Assembly: GCA_963799815.1 (NCBI GenBank)
Contig: CAWCYG010000001.1
Location: forward strand, 496,001-560,000
DNA: 64,000 nucleotides
Direction: 5' to 3'
Origin: JBDTSW01 sp963799815
Lineage (GTDB): Bacteria; Actinomycetota; Thermoleophilia; Solirubrobacterales; 70-9
Made by a program: the position numbers and the translations under genes. The notes below the pieces were generated by a model, which saw nothing but the letters and a program-made list of their open reading frames with translations, did no database searches and had not been told where the DNA came from. Below are positions 35,022-44,592 of the stretch, in pieces (within the stretch, counting starts at the first letter, position 1; every line of letters starts with the position of its first letter).

Positions 35022-35971
35022 CGGCCTCGGTGAGCCGGCGCTCGAAGCCCTCGTCGGAGGCCGTCGCGGCCAGGCGGTCGAAGTGCTTCGTCGCGTACCC
35101 GTTGAAGTCGAAGTCGAGCTCCGAGACAGCGCTCTGCACGACGCCCCACATCGCCTCGCGGAAGTCGGACATGAACTTCATCAGGGCGAGCGCGGATTCC
35201 TGCGCGGGAGTGGGGGTCTCGCCCCAGTACGCGAGGAGAAGCTTGCCCTCGTCGCTTGCGCCGAGCTCGTTGTTGATGGCGAAGTTGGCGAGGTCGAAGT
35301 AGCGATCGCCCATGCCGGCGTACTCCCAGTCGACGATCCAGATGGTCTCGTCACCGCGGATGAAGTTGGCCGCAAGCAGGTCGTTGTGGCATGGGACGGG
35401 CTCGTGCTCGGCTCCGCTCAGCGCGGCCTCGATCCGCTCTGCATTCCGATGCGCCTCCTCGTAGGCGTCGGGGATATCGGCCCCGCGCTCATCCGCGGTG
35501 TCGAGCGTAGGTCTCGACGATGCGAAAAGAGTTGAAGTCGGTGGGAATCGTGCCCTTGGAGTCGTGGATCCGCTTCAGCGAGGCCGCGATCCGCTCCATC
35601 GGCTCGGGTTCGCGCAGGTCCTCGGAGCTCATGCCCTCGCCCTCGACGAACTCTGTGACGATCGCGGGTGGATCGGTGAGCGCGGCGGCCACAGGCGGCG
35701 CTACGCCCAGCGAGGCTGCGCGCTCGTTGGCGAGGACCTCGGCGCGGCGGTCGATCTCGAGCAGGTTCGTGTCCTTGCCGGGCACGCGGATCACGTACTC
35801 GATGCCGCCCATGGTGGCGCGGTAGTTTCGGTTCGTGATCCCGCCCTCGAGGGGCGATACCGACCCGGTCAGATCGCCCAACTCAGGCGTGAGGCGTTCG
35901 ACAATTCGCACGACTTCGGTTGAGAGGTCTTGACGCGCGTCCGCGGAAACGTTTAGGTTTGCGTCGTTCAT
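35011..35971 (-). CDS. APH/choline-kinase-like phosphotransferase, one frameshift
   Basis: About 315 residues. N-lobe: LEGGITNRNYRATMGGIEYV and VIRVPGKDTNLLEIDRRAE. Catalytic loop: PCHNDLLAANFI with the HND catalytic Asp. Metal loop: IVDWEYAGMGDRYFDLANF. These are the choline/ethanolamine kinase and aminoglycoside phosphotransferase motifs. The frame changes near 35505, between ETYARHRG and the C-lobe. The ATG at 35971 is preferred over the GTG at 35986, which would sit inside an inverted repeat. Gene order with a methylamine-type dehydrogenase suggests a small amino-alcohol substrate. Confidence 0.78.
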
Positions 35972-35985
35972 AGGTCGGTCGGCCA

Positions 35986-36002
35986 CACCTTTTCACAAGG
36001 TG
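35986..36002. promoter_or_regulatory. Inverted repeat in kinase/permease divergent promoter
   Basis: C-ACCTT-TTCAC-AAGGT-G: 6-bp arms with a 5-nt spacer, between the divergent phosphotransferase and permease genes. It shares the ACCTT/AAGGT half-sites with the repeat at 39275-39303 in the second divergent promoter of the cluster. Confidence 0.5.
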
Positions 36003-36036
36003 GGCCCGCCTGGCCCCCGAGGAGGAGGAGACACGG

Positions 36037-37728
36037 ATGGAAGCTGCCGGCGGTCCGCCGCGTAGAGACGACAAGACGCTCTCGGAGGACCAGAAGAGGC
36101 TCGCGGAGCTGGGCTACGAGCAGGAGCTCGACCGAGGCTGGTCGAAGTTCACCAACTTCGCGATCTCGTTCTCGATCATCTCGGTGCTGGCCGGCTGCTT
36201 CACGCTTTTCTACATAGGGTGGAACAACGGCGGCCCGATCGCGATCTCGATCGGCTGGCCGGTGATCTGCCTGATCATCCTCACTGTCGCAGTCAGCATG
36301 TCCGAGATCGCCTCGGCCTTCCCGACCGCGGGTGGGCCGTATTGGTGGGCCCACCAGCTCGGTGGCGCCGGCTGGTCGTGGTTCACGGGCTGGTTCAACG
36401 TCCTGGGCCTGATCGGGATCGTCGCCTCGGTCGACTACGTCCTCGCGTTCTTCCTCACGCAGCTCTTCGGCCTCTGGGGCTGGGATCTGGGCTTCGTCAA
36501 CTTCGCCGACACCGAGCACATAATCCAGGAGATCTTCTGGCTATACGCGGTGATCCTCGCGCTCCACGCCATGATCAACATCTTCTCGCACCGATTGATC
36601 TCGTTGTTCACAAGCATCTCGGTCTGGTGGCACGTGGCCGGGGCGTTGATCATCCTGGGGATCCTGATCTTCGTCCCCGACTCTCATCAGAGCGCCGACT
36701 TCGTCTTCACCGGTCAGATCAATAACTCCGGGTTCGCCGAGGGCGCCACCGGCGGCTTGCTGTATTGGGCCCTCGTGCTTCCGGTGGGCTTCTTGCTGAC
36801 GATGTACACCGAAACCGGGTACGACGCCTCGGCGCACGTGGCAGAGGAGACGGTGGGCGCCGAGCAGGCGGCGGCGAAGGGCATCTGGCAGTCGGTCGCG
36901 TCGTCGGCGCTGATCGGGTGGTTCTTGCTGCTGGCGTTCCTCTTCGCTGCAACCAACGTCGATGCCGTCAACGAGGGGTTCGGCAGCGTGATCGCGGTCT
37001 TCACCTCCGCCGATATGGACCAGAACTGGGCGGAGGCGATCCTCGTGATCGCCTGCGTCGGTCAGTTCTTCTGCGGGATGGCGTGCGTGACGAGCTGCTC
37101 GCGAACGTTCTTTGCCTTCTCGCGTGACCGCGCCACTCTGGGCCACCGGCTGTGGAGCCGAGTCACCAGCGGGGTGCCCGCGATGGCCGTGCTCGGCAGC
37201 TGCGCGCTCGCCTTCCTGATCGTGCTTCCGGCCTTGTTCGCGTCGGATACCTTTGTCCCGCCAGTCGCCTTCTTCGCCGTGACCGCGATCGGCACGATCG
37301 GGCTTTACATCGCCTACGTGATACCGGTGTACCTGCGCTGGCGGGCGGGTGACTCGTTCGAGGCCCGCTCCTGGACTCTGGGGGCTCGATACAAGTGGAT
37401 CAACGCGATCGCGGTGGTGTTCGTTGTCGTGATGCTCATCATCCTCTGCCTACCCGCGTACAGCAACGGCGTTCCATGGGAGTCCGACTTCGACTGGAGC
37501 TTCTTGAACTACACGCCCCTGGTCGTTGGGCTGGTCCTGCTCGGCACCGGCCTCGCCTGGGTGCTGGGGATGAACAAGCGCTACAAGGGCCCGATTCGCC
37601 AGATCGAGTTCGACGAAGGGATGGGGATTACGGAGGAGAAGCCCGCGGATGCGCCTGCCACCGGCGGCGTGGCCCGGAACCCCCTGCCTCGCCCCCACCC
37701 GCTCGGTAGCGGGCGCCCGGGGACCTGA
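36037..37728 (+). CDS. APC-superfamily amino acid/amine permease
   Basis: A 563-residue permease with about twelve membrane helices. A hydrophilic N-terminus (DQKRLAELGYEQELDRGWSK) leads to FAISFSIISVLAGCFTLFYI and the family signature around SEIASAFPTAGGPYWWAHQL. ETGYDASAHVAEET and CSRTFFAFSRDRATLGHRLW are typical of the GABA/polyamine/choline branch (Uga4/BAT1-like). The ribosome binding site is a strong GGAGGAGGA. It is divergent from the kinase/oxidoreductase genes. It likely imports the amine that the cluster degrades. Confidence 0.88.
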   Translation: MEAAGGPPRRDDKTLSEDQKRLAELGYEQELDRGWSKFTNFAISFSIISVLAGCFTLFYIGWNNGGPIAISIGWPVICLIILTVAVSMSEIASAFPTAGGPYWWAHQLGGAGWSWFTGWFNVLGLIGIVASVDYVLAFFLTQLFGLWGWDLGFVNFADTEHIIQEIFWLYAVILALHAMINIFSHRLISLFTSISVWWHVAGALIILGILIFVPDSHQSADFVFTGQINNSGFAEGATGGLLYWALVLPVGFLLTMYTETGYDASAHVAEETVGAEQAAAKGIWQSVASSALIGWFLLLAFLFAATNVDAVNEGFGSVIAVFTSADMDQNWAEAILVIACVGQFFCGMACVTSCSRTFFAFSRDRATLGHRLWSRVTSGVPAMAVLGSCALAFLIVLPALFASDTFVPPVAFFAVTAIGTIGLYIAYVIPVYLRWRAGDSFEARSWTLGARYKWINAIAVVFVVVMLIILCLPAYSNGVPWESDFDWSFLNYTPLVVGLVLLGTGLAWVLGMNKRYKGPIRQIEFDEGMGITEEKPADAPATGGVARNPLPRPHPLGSGRPGT

Positions 37729-37776
37729 GCTGCGCGGCCCGATAGAGCGGCTGCGCAGCTCAGCGCCCTTAGGGCG
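37727..37776. terminator. Bidirectional terminator between permease and FGGY kinase
   Basis: GAGCTGCGC (37727-37735) pairs with GCGCAGCTC (37753-37761). A second hairpin, CGCCC-TTA-GGGCG, is at 37764-37776. The two converging genes end on either side, so each hairpin probably serves one strand. Confidence 0.6.
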
Positions 37777-39244
37777 TTACGCCCGATCCAGCGCCACCGT
37801 CGCCGCCACGAACGCCTGCCAGCGCTCGTGCTCGGCGGTGCGCCAGGCGTCGTCGCGCGCCGGCTCGACCCTGCGGTCGACCGGGAGCAGCTCGGCGGCG
37901 TCGGCCAGTGAGCTCGATCACGCCCGAGCCCACGGCGGCGAGCGCGGCCGAGCCGAGCACCGTCGCGTCGGCGCCCGCCGCCTCGACGGGCGCGCCGATC
38001 GCGTCGGCCTGAAGCTCGAGCAGAAGTGGCTCGTTGGTGACGCCGCCGTCGACGCGCAGGCTCTCGACGGCCGAGGTCTCGCGGATCGCGGCGACGATGT
38101 CGGCCACCCGCCAGCTGATCCCCTCGAGCGCCGCGCGGGCGACCATCGCCCGCTTGGTGCCGCCGTCGATCCCGGCGAGCACGGCCTGCGCGTTCGGGCG
38201 CCACCAGGGCGCGCCGATCCCCGCCAGCGCCGGCAGCACGCGGACGCTGCCGGAGTCCTCGGCCTCGTGCGCGAGCTCGCCCAGCTGCGCCGGCGTCTCG
38301 GCGACGCCGAGCTCGCGGCAGAGCCACTCGAGCATCGCGCCGGCGGCGAAGACGCCGCCGTCGAGCGCGTACTCCATGCGCCCGTCGATCCGCCACGCCA
38401 CCGTGGGGAGCAGGCCGCCGGCGGGCTTCGGCACCTCTTCGCCCACGTGCGCGAGGACGAACACCCCCGTGCCGTAGGTGGCCTTGACCCGCCCGGGCAC
38501 CACGGCCCCGGCCCCGGCGAGGGCGGCCTGCTGGTCGACGGTCTGACCGCACAGGCGGAGCTCGGAGGGCCAGCTCGGGTGGGTCAGCACCCCGAGCTCT
38601 CCGGCGGTGTCGCGGATCTCCGGCAGAACGTCCATCGGGACGCCGAAGAGCTCGCACAGCGCCGGGTCCCAACCGGCCGTGTCGATTCGCTGCAGCTGCG
38701 TGCGCGAGGCGGTTGAGGGATCGGTGGCGAAGCCGGCGCCGAGGCGGTCGCAGAGGAAGGAGTCGACGGTACCCATCCGCAGCGTGCCCGCCTCCCGGGC
38801 CGCCTGCACGGTCTCGTCGTGTGTGAGCAGCCAGGCGAGCTTGGCCGCCGAGAAGTAGGGATCGAACGGCAGGCCGCTCGCCTCCTGGACCTCCGTCTCG
38901 CGCTCGCCCAGGGTGTCGAGGATCTCCTGCGAGCGCTTGTCCTGCCAGACGACGATCGGGCTCAGGGGCTCGCCCGAGGAGGCGTCCCACGCGAGCACCG
39001 ACTCGCCCTGGTGGTCGAGCCCGCAGGCGACAACCTCGCCGGGAGCATCGGTCAGCACCTCGCCGATCGCCTCGACCACGGCGTCCAGGACCTCGTTGCC
39101 GTCCTGCTCCACCCACCCCGGCTTCGGATGGCGGTTCACCTTGTCGCGGCGGGCCTCGCGGACGGGCTGGAGGCGCTCATCGAACAGCGCCGCCTTGACG
39201 CCGGTGGTGCCCTCGTCGACGCCCAGAAGGAAACGCTCGCTCAC
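37777..39244 (-). CDS. FGGY-family carbohydrate kinase, one frameshift
   Basis: About 488 residues, glycerol-kinase/xylulokinase class. LLGVDEGTTGVKAALFDERL is the phosphate-1 loop. GLDHQGESVLAWDASSGEPL, VWQDKR and QTVDQQAALAGAGAVVPGRV with KATYGTGVFVLAHVG belong to the actin-like core. LRVDGGVTNEPLLLELQAD is the adenosine motif. The frame changes near 37920; the corrected tail ends FVAATVALDRA at 37777-37779. GTG start at 39244. It is divergent from the glutamine-synthetase-like gene across a promoter with two inverted repeats. The sugar or polyol is unknown. Confidence 0.82.
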
Positions 39245-39274
39245 GCTTGAGAAGCTATCTGGATAGGCTCCGGC

Positions 39275-39303
39275 GCGAAAGGTTGGGAGAACACACCTTT
39301 CGC
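39275..39303. promoter_or_regulatory. 9-bp inverted repeat in FGGY kinase / ligase promoter
   Basis: GCGAAAGGT, 11 bases, ACCTTTCGC: perfect 9-bp arms in the 79-nt divergent promoter. A smaller repeat, CTATC-TG-GATAG, lies at 39255-39266. The AAAGGT/ACCTTT halves recur upstream of the permease, so this may be the operator of the cluster's FCD regulator. Confidence 0.6.
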
Positions 39304-39323
39304 TGACACGACATGGGAGAGAG

Positions 39324-40652
39324 ATGAAGCTTGACGACCTGAAGAAGGCCGTGGGGGATGGAGAGGTGGACACGGTCCTCCTTGCGATCGCCGACATGGA
39401 GGGACGGCTGCAGGGCAAGCGCCTGACCGCGCAGCACTTCCTCGACGACGTCGCCGAGCACGGCGCCGAGGGCTGTAACTACCTGCTCGCCGTCGACGTC
39501 GACATGGACACGGTCGAGGGATATGAGATGTCGTCCTGGTCGCGTGGCTATGGCGACTTCGAGATGCGGCCGGACTTCGACACGCTGCGTCCGATCCCGT
39601 GGCACGAGGGCACGGTGCTCCTCATGGCCGACCTCGGCTGGCACGACGAGTCCGACGTGGTCGCCTCGCCCCGGCAGATCCTGCGCAAGCAGCTCGCGCG
39701 GCTGGGGGAGCGCGGCTGGCGGGCGTTCGCCGGCACCGAGCTCGAGTTCATCGTCTTCAACGACACCTACGAGGAGGCCTGGAAGCAGGGCTACCGCAAC
39801 CTCGAGCCGACCAACCTCTACAACGTCGACTACTCGATGCTGGGCACCGCCCGGGTGGAGCCGCTGATCCGCCGCATCCGCAACTCGATGATGGGCGCGG
39901 ACATGATGGTCGAGAACTCGAAGGGCGAGTGCAACTTCGGCCAGCACGAGATCAACTTCCACTACGACGAGGCGCTGGCGGCCTGCGACGACCACGTCAT
40001 CTACAAGAACGGCGCCAAGGAGATCGCCTCACAGGAGGGTTACGCGATCACCTTCATGGCGAAGTGGAACGAGGCGGAGGGGAACTCCTGCCACATCCAC
40101 TGCTCGCTGGCCGATGAGGACGGCAAGAACATCTTCGGCGACGACGACAAGACGTTCAATCACTTCATCGCCGGTCAACTCGCCTGCCTGCAGGAGCTGA
40201 CCTTGTTCTTCGCGCCTCAGATCAACTCGTACAAGCGCTTCGTGCCAGGCTCGTTCGCACCGACGGCGGTCGCCTGGGGGCAGGACAACCGCACCTGCTC
40301 GATGCGGGTGGTGGGCCACGGGCCCGCGCGCCGCGTCGAGAACCGCATGCCCGGAGCCGACGTCAACCCCTACCTCGCGCTCGCGGCGATGATCGCCGCG
40401 GGCCTGCACGGGATCGACAACGAGCTCGAGCTCGAGCCGGCGCTGCCGGGGAACGCATACGAGGCCGACAAGCCCCACGTGCCGCACACGATGTACGCGG
40501 CGCGCGACCTGTTCGCCTCCAGTGACGTGGCCAAGGAGGCCTTCGGCCAGGAGGTGATCGACCACTACCTGAACCGCGCCCGGATCGAGCTCGAGGCCAT
40601 GGAGGCCGCCGTCACCGACTGGGAGAAGTACCGGGGGTTCGAGCGCCTTTGA
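39324..40652 (+). CDS. Glutamine-synthetase-like gamma-glutamylamine ligase (PuuA/GlnA3/GlnA4 type)
   Basis: A 442-residue member of the glutamine synthetase fold that ligates glutamate to an amine using ATP. FAGTELEFIVFNDTYEEA holds the first Glu metal ligands. GECNFGQHEINFHYDEAL and FMAKWNEAEGNSCHIHCSLA include the metal His and Glu. YKRFVPGSFAPTAVAWGQDN and RRVENRMPGADVNPYLALAA form the phosphate and glutamate sites. The next genes encode a gamma-glutamyl hydrolase and an aldehyde dehydrogenase, the Puu-type route for putrescine, other polyamines or ethanolamine. A GGGAGAGAG ribosome site precedes the ATG. Confidence 0.85.
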   Translation: MKLDDLKKAVGDGEVDTVLLAIADMEGRLQGKRLTAQHFLDDVAEHGAEGCNYLLAVDVDMDTVEGYEMSSWSRGYGDFEMRPDFDTLRPIPWHEGTVLLMADLGWHDESDVVASPRQILRKQLARLGERGWRAFAGTELEFIVFNDTYEEAWKQGYRNLEPTNLYNVDYSMLGTARVEPLIRRIRNSMMGADMMVENSKGECNFGQHEINFHYDEALAACDDHVIYKNGAKEIASQEGYAITFMAKWNEAEGNSCHIHCSLADEDGKNIFGDDDKTFNHFIAGQLACLQELTLFFAPQINSYKRFVPGSFAPTAVAWGQDNRTCSMRVVGHGPARRVENRMPGADVNPYLALAAMIAAGLHGIDNELELEPALPGNAYEADKPHVPHTMYAARDLFASSDVAKEAFGQEVIDHYLNRARIELEAMEAAVTDWEKYRGFERL

Positions 40653-41368
40653 GCCGGCGTCCCGTCGTCGGCATCTGCGCTGCTCTCGAGCAGGCGCAGT
40701 GGACCGCGTGGGAGACGCTCGCCAACGTCTCGCCGCGCACCTACTCGATGCGGGTGGCCCGCGCGGGTGGCATGCCCGTCCTGCTGCCGGCGCACGACGA
40801 GTCAACCGAGGAGGTCGACCAGGTCCTGGACCTGCTCGACGCGCTGATCCTCGCCGGCGGCGCCGACATCGACCCCGCCTCCTACGGCGAGGAGCGCCAG
40901 CCCGAGACGATCGGCTCGAACCCCGAGCGCGACCGCTTCGAGATCGCGCTCACCAACGCGGCGCTCGCGCGTGAGCTCCCGCTCCTCGGCATCTGCCGCG
41001 GGATGGAGATCCTGAACATCGCGCGCGGCGGCACCCTGATCCAGGAGCTGCCGACGGCAAAGCAGCACCTCGAGCTCGCCGGCAGCTTCACGATCCACGA
41101 GGTGAAGCTCGAGCCCGGCTCGCTCGCGGCGCGCGCCACGGGCGGCGAGTCGTGCGAGGTTCACTCCCACCATCATCAGGGGATCGGCGAGCTGGGCGAG
41201 GGGCTGGTCCCCACGGGCCACTCGGTGCCCGACGAGGTGATCGAGGCGATCGAGCTGCCTGGCCACCCGTTTGCGCTTGGGATTCTCTGGCATACCGAGG
41301 AGGAGGAGCGCCAATCGGTGATTCCCTCATTGATCGAGACGACAAGGGTGGAGGTGAGCGCGTCATGA
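40649..41368 (+). CDS. puuD: Gamma-glutamyl-gamma-aminobutyrate hydrolase (class I amidotransferase fold)
   Basis: A 239-residue peptidase C26 protein. LILAGGADIDPASYGEE is the family signature. The nucleophile is in LLGICRGMEILNIARGGTLIQ. EVHSHHHQGIGELGEGLVPT carries the conserved His-rich segment, and FALGILWHTEEE the catalytic His and Glu. It cleaves the gamma-glutamyl group from the oxidised product of the pathway. TTG start overlaps the stop of the ligase gene by 4 nt (TTGA), and its stop overlaps the next ATG by 4 nt, so the three genes are translationally coupled. Confidence 0.87.
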   Translation: MSRRPVVGICAALEQAQWTAWETLANVSPRTYSMRVARAGGMPVLLPAHDESTEEVDQVLDLLDALILAGGADIDPASYGEERQPETIGSNPERDRFEIALTNAALARELPLLGICRGMEILNIARGGTLIQELPTAKQHLELAGSFTIHEVKLEPGSLAARATGGESCEVHSHHHQGIGELGEGLVPTGHSVPDEVIEAIELPGHPFALGILWHTEEEERQSVIPSLIETTRVEVSAS

Positions 41369-42739
41369 GCACCGAGACGATCGAGGTCACCGAGCCGGCG
41401 ACCGCTGAGGTGATGGAGACGATCCCGCGTGGCGACGCCGATGACGTCGACGCCGCGGTGGCCCGGGCGAAGGAGGCCTTTCCGGCATGGCGCGCGATCG
41501 ATCCCGAGGAGCGCTCGGCGCTCATGCACGAGCTCGCGAACGCGCTCAGCGATCGCGGCGAGGAGCTCGCGCAGCTGGAGGCGCGAAACGCGGGCAAGCC
41601 GATCTCCGATGCGCGCGGCGAGATGGGGATGGTGGCCGACACCTTCCGCTACTACGCAGCCGGACCGCAGCGCCTGCTCGGCGACACGATCCCGGTGGCG
41701 GGTGGGATCGACATGACCTTCCGCGAGCCGCTCGGCGTGGTGGGGATGATCGTCCCCTGGAACTTCCCGCTGGTGATCGCCTGCTGGAAGGTGGGGCCCG
41801 CGCTCGCCGCCGGCAACACGATCGTGTTGAAGCCGGCGGAGCTCACCCCGCTGACCGCGCTCGAGCTGGAGAAGATCGCGAAGGAGTCCGGGATCCCCGA
41901 GGGCGTCCTTAACGTGGTGCCCGGCCCGGGCTCGGTCTGTGGCCAGCGCCTGGTGGAGCACGATGACGTCGCCAAGGTGGCGTTCACCGGCTCGACCGAG
42001 GTCGGCCGCGGGATCGCCGCCGCGGCCGCGCAGACGATCAAACGGGTGACGCTGGAGTTGGGCGGCAAGTCGGCGAACGTGATCTACTCCGACGCTGACC
42101 TCGAGGCCGCCGCCGCCGCGGCTCCCGGGGGGCGTCTTCGGGAACGCCGGCCAGGACTGCTGCGCCCGCTCGCGGATCCTGGTCGAGCGCTCCGCCTTGG
42201 ACGAGTTCATGGGGCACCTCGAGACGGCCGTGAAGGCGCTTGCCGTGGGCGACCCTCTCGACGACGCGACCGAGATGGGCCCGCTGATCTCGGAGGGCCA
42301 GCGCGAGTCGGTGGGCTCCTATCTCGACGACGACGCGCCCGTCGCCTTCCGGGGCTCGGCACCGGACGGCCCGGGCTTCTGGTTCGCCCCGACCGTGCTG
42401 TGTCCCGTCTCGAACGACGACCGCCAGGCGCGCGAGGAGATCTTCGGCCCGATCGCCTCGGTCATCCCCTTCGAGGGCGAGGCCGACGCGATCGCGATCG
42501 CGAACGACACGCCCTACGGGCTGTCGGGATCGGTCTGGACCCAGGATGGCGCCAAGGCGATCCGCACCGCCAGGGCGATGGACAGCGGCGTCGTCTCGAT
42601 CAACTCGAATACCTCGGTGCGGGTTTCGACTCCGTTCGGAGGCTTCAAGCAGTCGGGCGTCGGCCGCGAGCTGGGCCCGCACGCCCTCGAGCACTACACG
42701 GAGGTAAAGAACGTCTACTTCGCGACCGGGGAGAGCTGA
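41365..42739 (+). CDS. NAD-dependent aldehyde dehydrogenase, one frameshift
   Basis: About 458 residues. MIVPWNFPLVIACWKVGPAL and NTIVLKPAELTPLTAL are the nucleotide-binding segments. FTGSTEVGRGIAAAAAQ and LELGGKSANVIYSDADL hold the catalytic Glu. The frame changes near 42125, after which the catalytic Cys appears in FGNAGQDCCARSRILV. EEIFGPIASVIPFEGE and PFGGFKQSGVGRELGP end the fold. In this operon it should oxidise gamma-glutamyl-aminoaldehyde, the PuuC step. Confidence 0.85.
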
Positions 42740-43485
42740 TGCCGGGCAGGCTCGAGGGGAAGGTCTGCGTCATCACCGGGGCGGTATCGGGAATCGGCGC
42801 GGAATCCGCGCGCCTCTTCATGGAGGAGGGGGCGAAGGTCGCAGGCGTCGATCTCGTGGAGGGCGCCGAGGGCACGATCGCGATCCAGGCCGACGTCACC
42901 GACTCCGATCAGGTCCGCGACATGTACGCGCAGGTGGCCGAGGAGTTCGGGCGCATCGACGTTCTCTTCAACAACGCCGGGATCAACCCGCCCGACGACG
43001 TCTCGGTGATCGACACCGACCTCGATGCCTGGCAACGCGTCCAGGACGTCAACATCCGCGGCGTCCTGCTCTGCTGCAAGCACGGCATCCCGCATCTGCT
43101 CGAAGGGGGTGGCGGGTCGGTGATCAACAGCGGCTCGTTCGTGGCCGTGCTCGGCGCCGCGACCTCGCAGATCTCCTACTCGGCCTCGAAGGGCGCCGTG
43201 GTCGCGATGTCACGCGAGATGGGCGTCGAGTTCGCCAGCCGCGGCGTGCGGGTGAACGCGCTCTGTCCCGGCCCGGTCGACACGCCCCTGCTACGGGAGC
43301 TCTTCGCTGCCGATGAGGTCCAGGCGCAGCGGCGGCTGGTCCACGTCCCGATGGGCCGCTTCGCCGAGGCGCGAGAGATCGCCATGGCGGCGCTGTTCTT
43401 GGCCTCGGACGAATCCTCCTACGTGAACGCCTCGACGTTCATGGTCGACGGCGGCATCTCGGGCGCCTACGTCACGCCGGACTGA
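42739..43485 (+). CDS. Short-chain dehydrogenase/reductase
   Basis: A 248-residue classical SDR. The Rossmann motif is TGAVSGIGAESARLFMEEG (TGxxxGIG). NNAGINPP follows. The catalytic residues are Ser in SGSFVAVLGAATSQISYSAS and the YSASKGA motif with Tyr and Lys. CPGPVDTPLLREL and FMVDGGISGAYV are typical of the end. The acidic residue in VAGVDLVEG after strand 2 suggests NAD rather than NADP. It is the last gene of the catabolic operon, overlapping the aldehyde dehydrogenase stop. The substrate is unknown. Confidence 0.88.
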   Translation: MPGRLEGKVCVITGAVSGIGAESARLFMEEGAKVAGVDLVEGAEGTIAIQADVTDSDQVRDMYAQVAEEFGRIDVLFNNAGINPPDDVSVIDTDLDAWQRVQDVNIRGVLLCCKHGIPHLLEGGGGSVINSGSFVAVLGAATSQISYSASKGAVVAMSREMGVEFASRGVRVNALCPGPVDTPLLRELFAADEVQAQRRLVHVPMGRFAEAREIAMAALFLASDESSYVNASTFMVDGGISGAYVTPD

Positions 43486-43494
43486 GCAGCGCAG

Positions 43495-44229
43495 CTACGA
43501 CCCTAGGGCCACGCCGGCGCGGTGGCGGGCGGCGACGACGTCTAAGAAGCGGTCGCAGAGCTCGCGTCCGAGCCGGTTCCAGGCGTCGATCCGGGGCGCG
43601 GTCTCGGCGTGCAGGTGCTCCGCGTTGATGTCCATCGCGACGGCGTCGGGATCGACGTCGTACTCGCCGATCCAGCGTTGGACGTCGCGCTCGGAGACCT
43701 CGGCGTGGAACTGGATTCCCCAGGCGAGCTCGCCGACGCGGTATGCCTGCGGACAGATCGCGCTGCGAGCGAGGGCGGTGGCGCCAGGTGGCAGCGGGAC
43801 CTCGTAGGAGTGCCACTCAAAGGCGGTGAACGACGGAGCCAGGGGCCCAAGCAGCGGGTCGTCGCGACCCTCGGGAAGGACCTCGACCTCGTACCAGCCG
43901 ATCTCCGGCATGCTCGCTCTGCGCGCGGGTGAGCCGGCGGCATCGCCGAGGAGCTGCGAGCCGAGGCACGCGCCGAGCAGTGGCACCTCACGGTGAAGCA
44001 GCTCGGCGAGCAGCTCCTTCTCCGGAGCCATCCACGGATGGATGGCGTCCTGATCGGGGTGCGCGGCGGCGCCGAAGGAAAAGACGGCGTCGTAGGCGAG
44101 CGGATCGGCGGGCGGGGTCAGATCCTCGGTGATGAACCACTGGTCCAGATCCACGCCGCGCGCAGCCATCGCCTCGGCGAAAACCCCGGGCCCCGCATCC
44201 CGCTGGTGCACGATCGCGAGCGCACGCAT
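43495..44229 (-). CDS. Class I glutamine-amidotransferase-like protein
   Basis: A 244-residue protein with a GATase1 domain. The nucleophile loop is LLGACLGSQLLGDAAG. IQFHAEVSERDVQRWIGEYD holds the catalytic His and Glu. FEWHSYEVPLPPGATALARS is the preceding strand. This is the GMP-synthase-like stand-alone family, often with unknown acceptors. It converges with the catabolic operon, 9 nt apart. It may act on gamma-glutamyl compounds, but its placement outside the operon makes this uncertain. Confidence 0.8.
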   Translation of the reverse strand: MRALAIVHQRDAGPGVFAEAMAARGVDLDQWFITEDLTPPADPLAYDAVFSFGAAAHPDQDAIHPWMAPEKELLAELLHREVPLLGACLGSQLLGDAAGSPARRASMPEIGWYEVEVLPEGRDDPLLGPLAPSFTAFEWHSYEVPLPPGATALARSAICPQAYRVGELAWGIQFHAEVSERDVQRWIGEYDVDPDAVAMDINAEHLHAETAPRIDAWNRLGRELCDRFLDVVAARHRAGVALGS

Positions 44230-44308
44230 CCCGGGAGTGTGGCAGCGCCGCAGGCGCTTTTGGCGCATGGGCCGCCTACGACATCCGTCCTGCGGGTAGC
44301 CTGAGGTC

Positions 44309-44521
44309 GTGGCCATGGACGTGCCAAAGGACGAGCCGAGCACCGAGGAGCTGCGAACGGTTGCGGCCGAGCGCGAGAGCGAGGAGCGCGATCGGCTCGA
44401 GGGGTCCGTGACGAAGGACGAGGCTGATCAGCACCGTCGGCGTGCCGACAAGCAGGCTTACCTCAAGGAGAAGCTCGCGGAGCGAGCCGAATCCGAGCGG
44501 CGGGCAAAGCGCGGCGAATAG
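44309..44521 (+). CDS. Small highly charged protein
   Basis: 70 residues, almost all helical and charged (EELRTVAAERESEERDRLEG, DEADQHRRRADKQAYLKEKL). It probably forms a single long helix or coiled coil. The start may be GTG 44309 or ATG 44315. It lies just upstream of the antitoxin-like gene on the same strand but has no clear family. Function unknown. Confidence 0.5.
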   Translation: MAMDVPKDEPSTEELRTVAAERESEERDRLEGSVTKDEADQHRRRADKQAYLKEKLAERAESERRAKRGE

Positions 44522-44592
44522 CCGATTGTCCGCGGGCTGACCGGGAACTAGAGTCTCGGCAACTTTTCTCAAGAACAAAGGAGCGAATACGA

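Noticed and set aside
37241..37262. Second GATACCTTTGTCCC-like site resembling the FCD regulator promoter
   Set aside because: It lies within the coding sequence of the permease and is explained by codons for an ordinary peptide segment.
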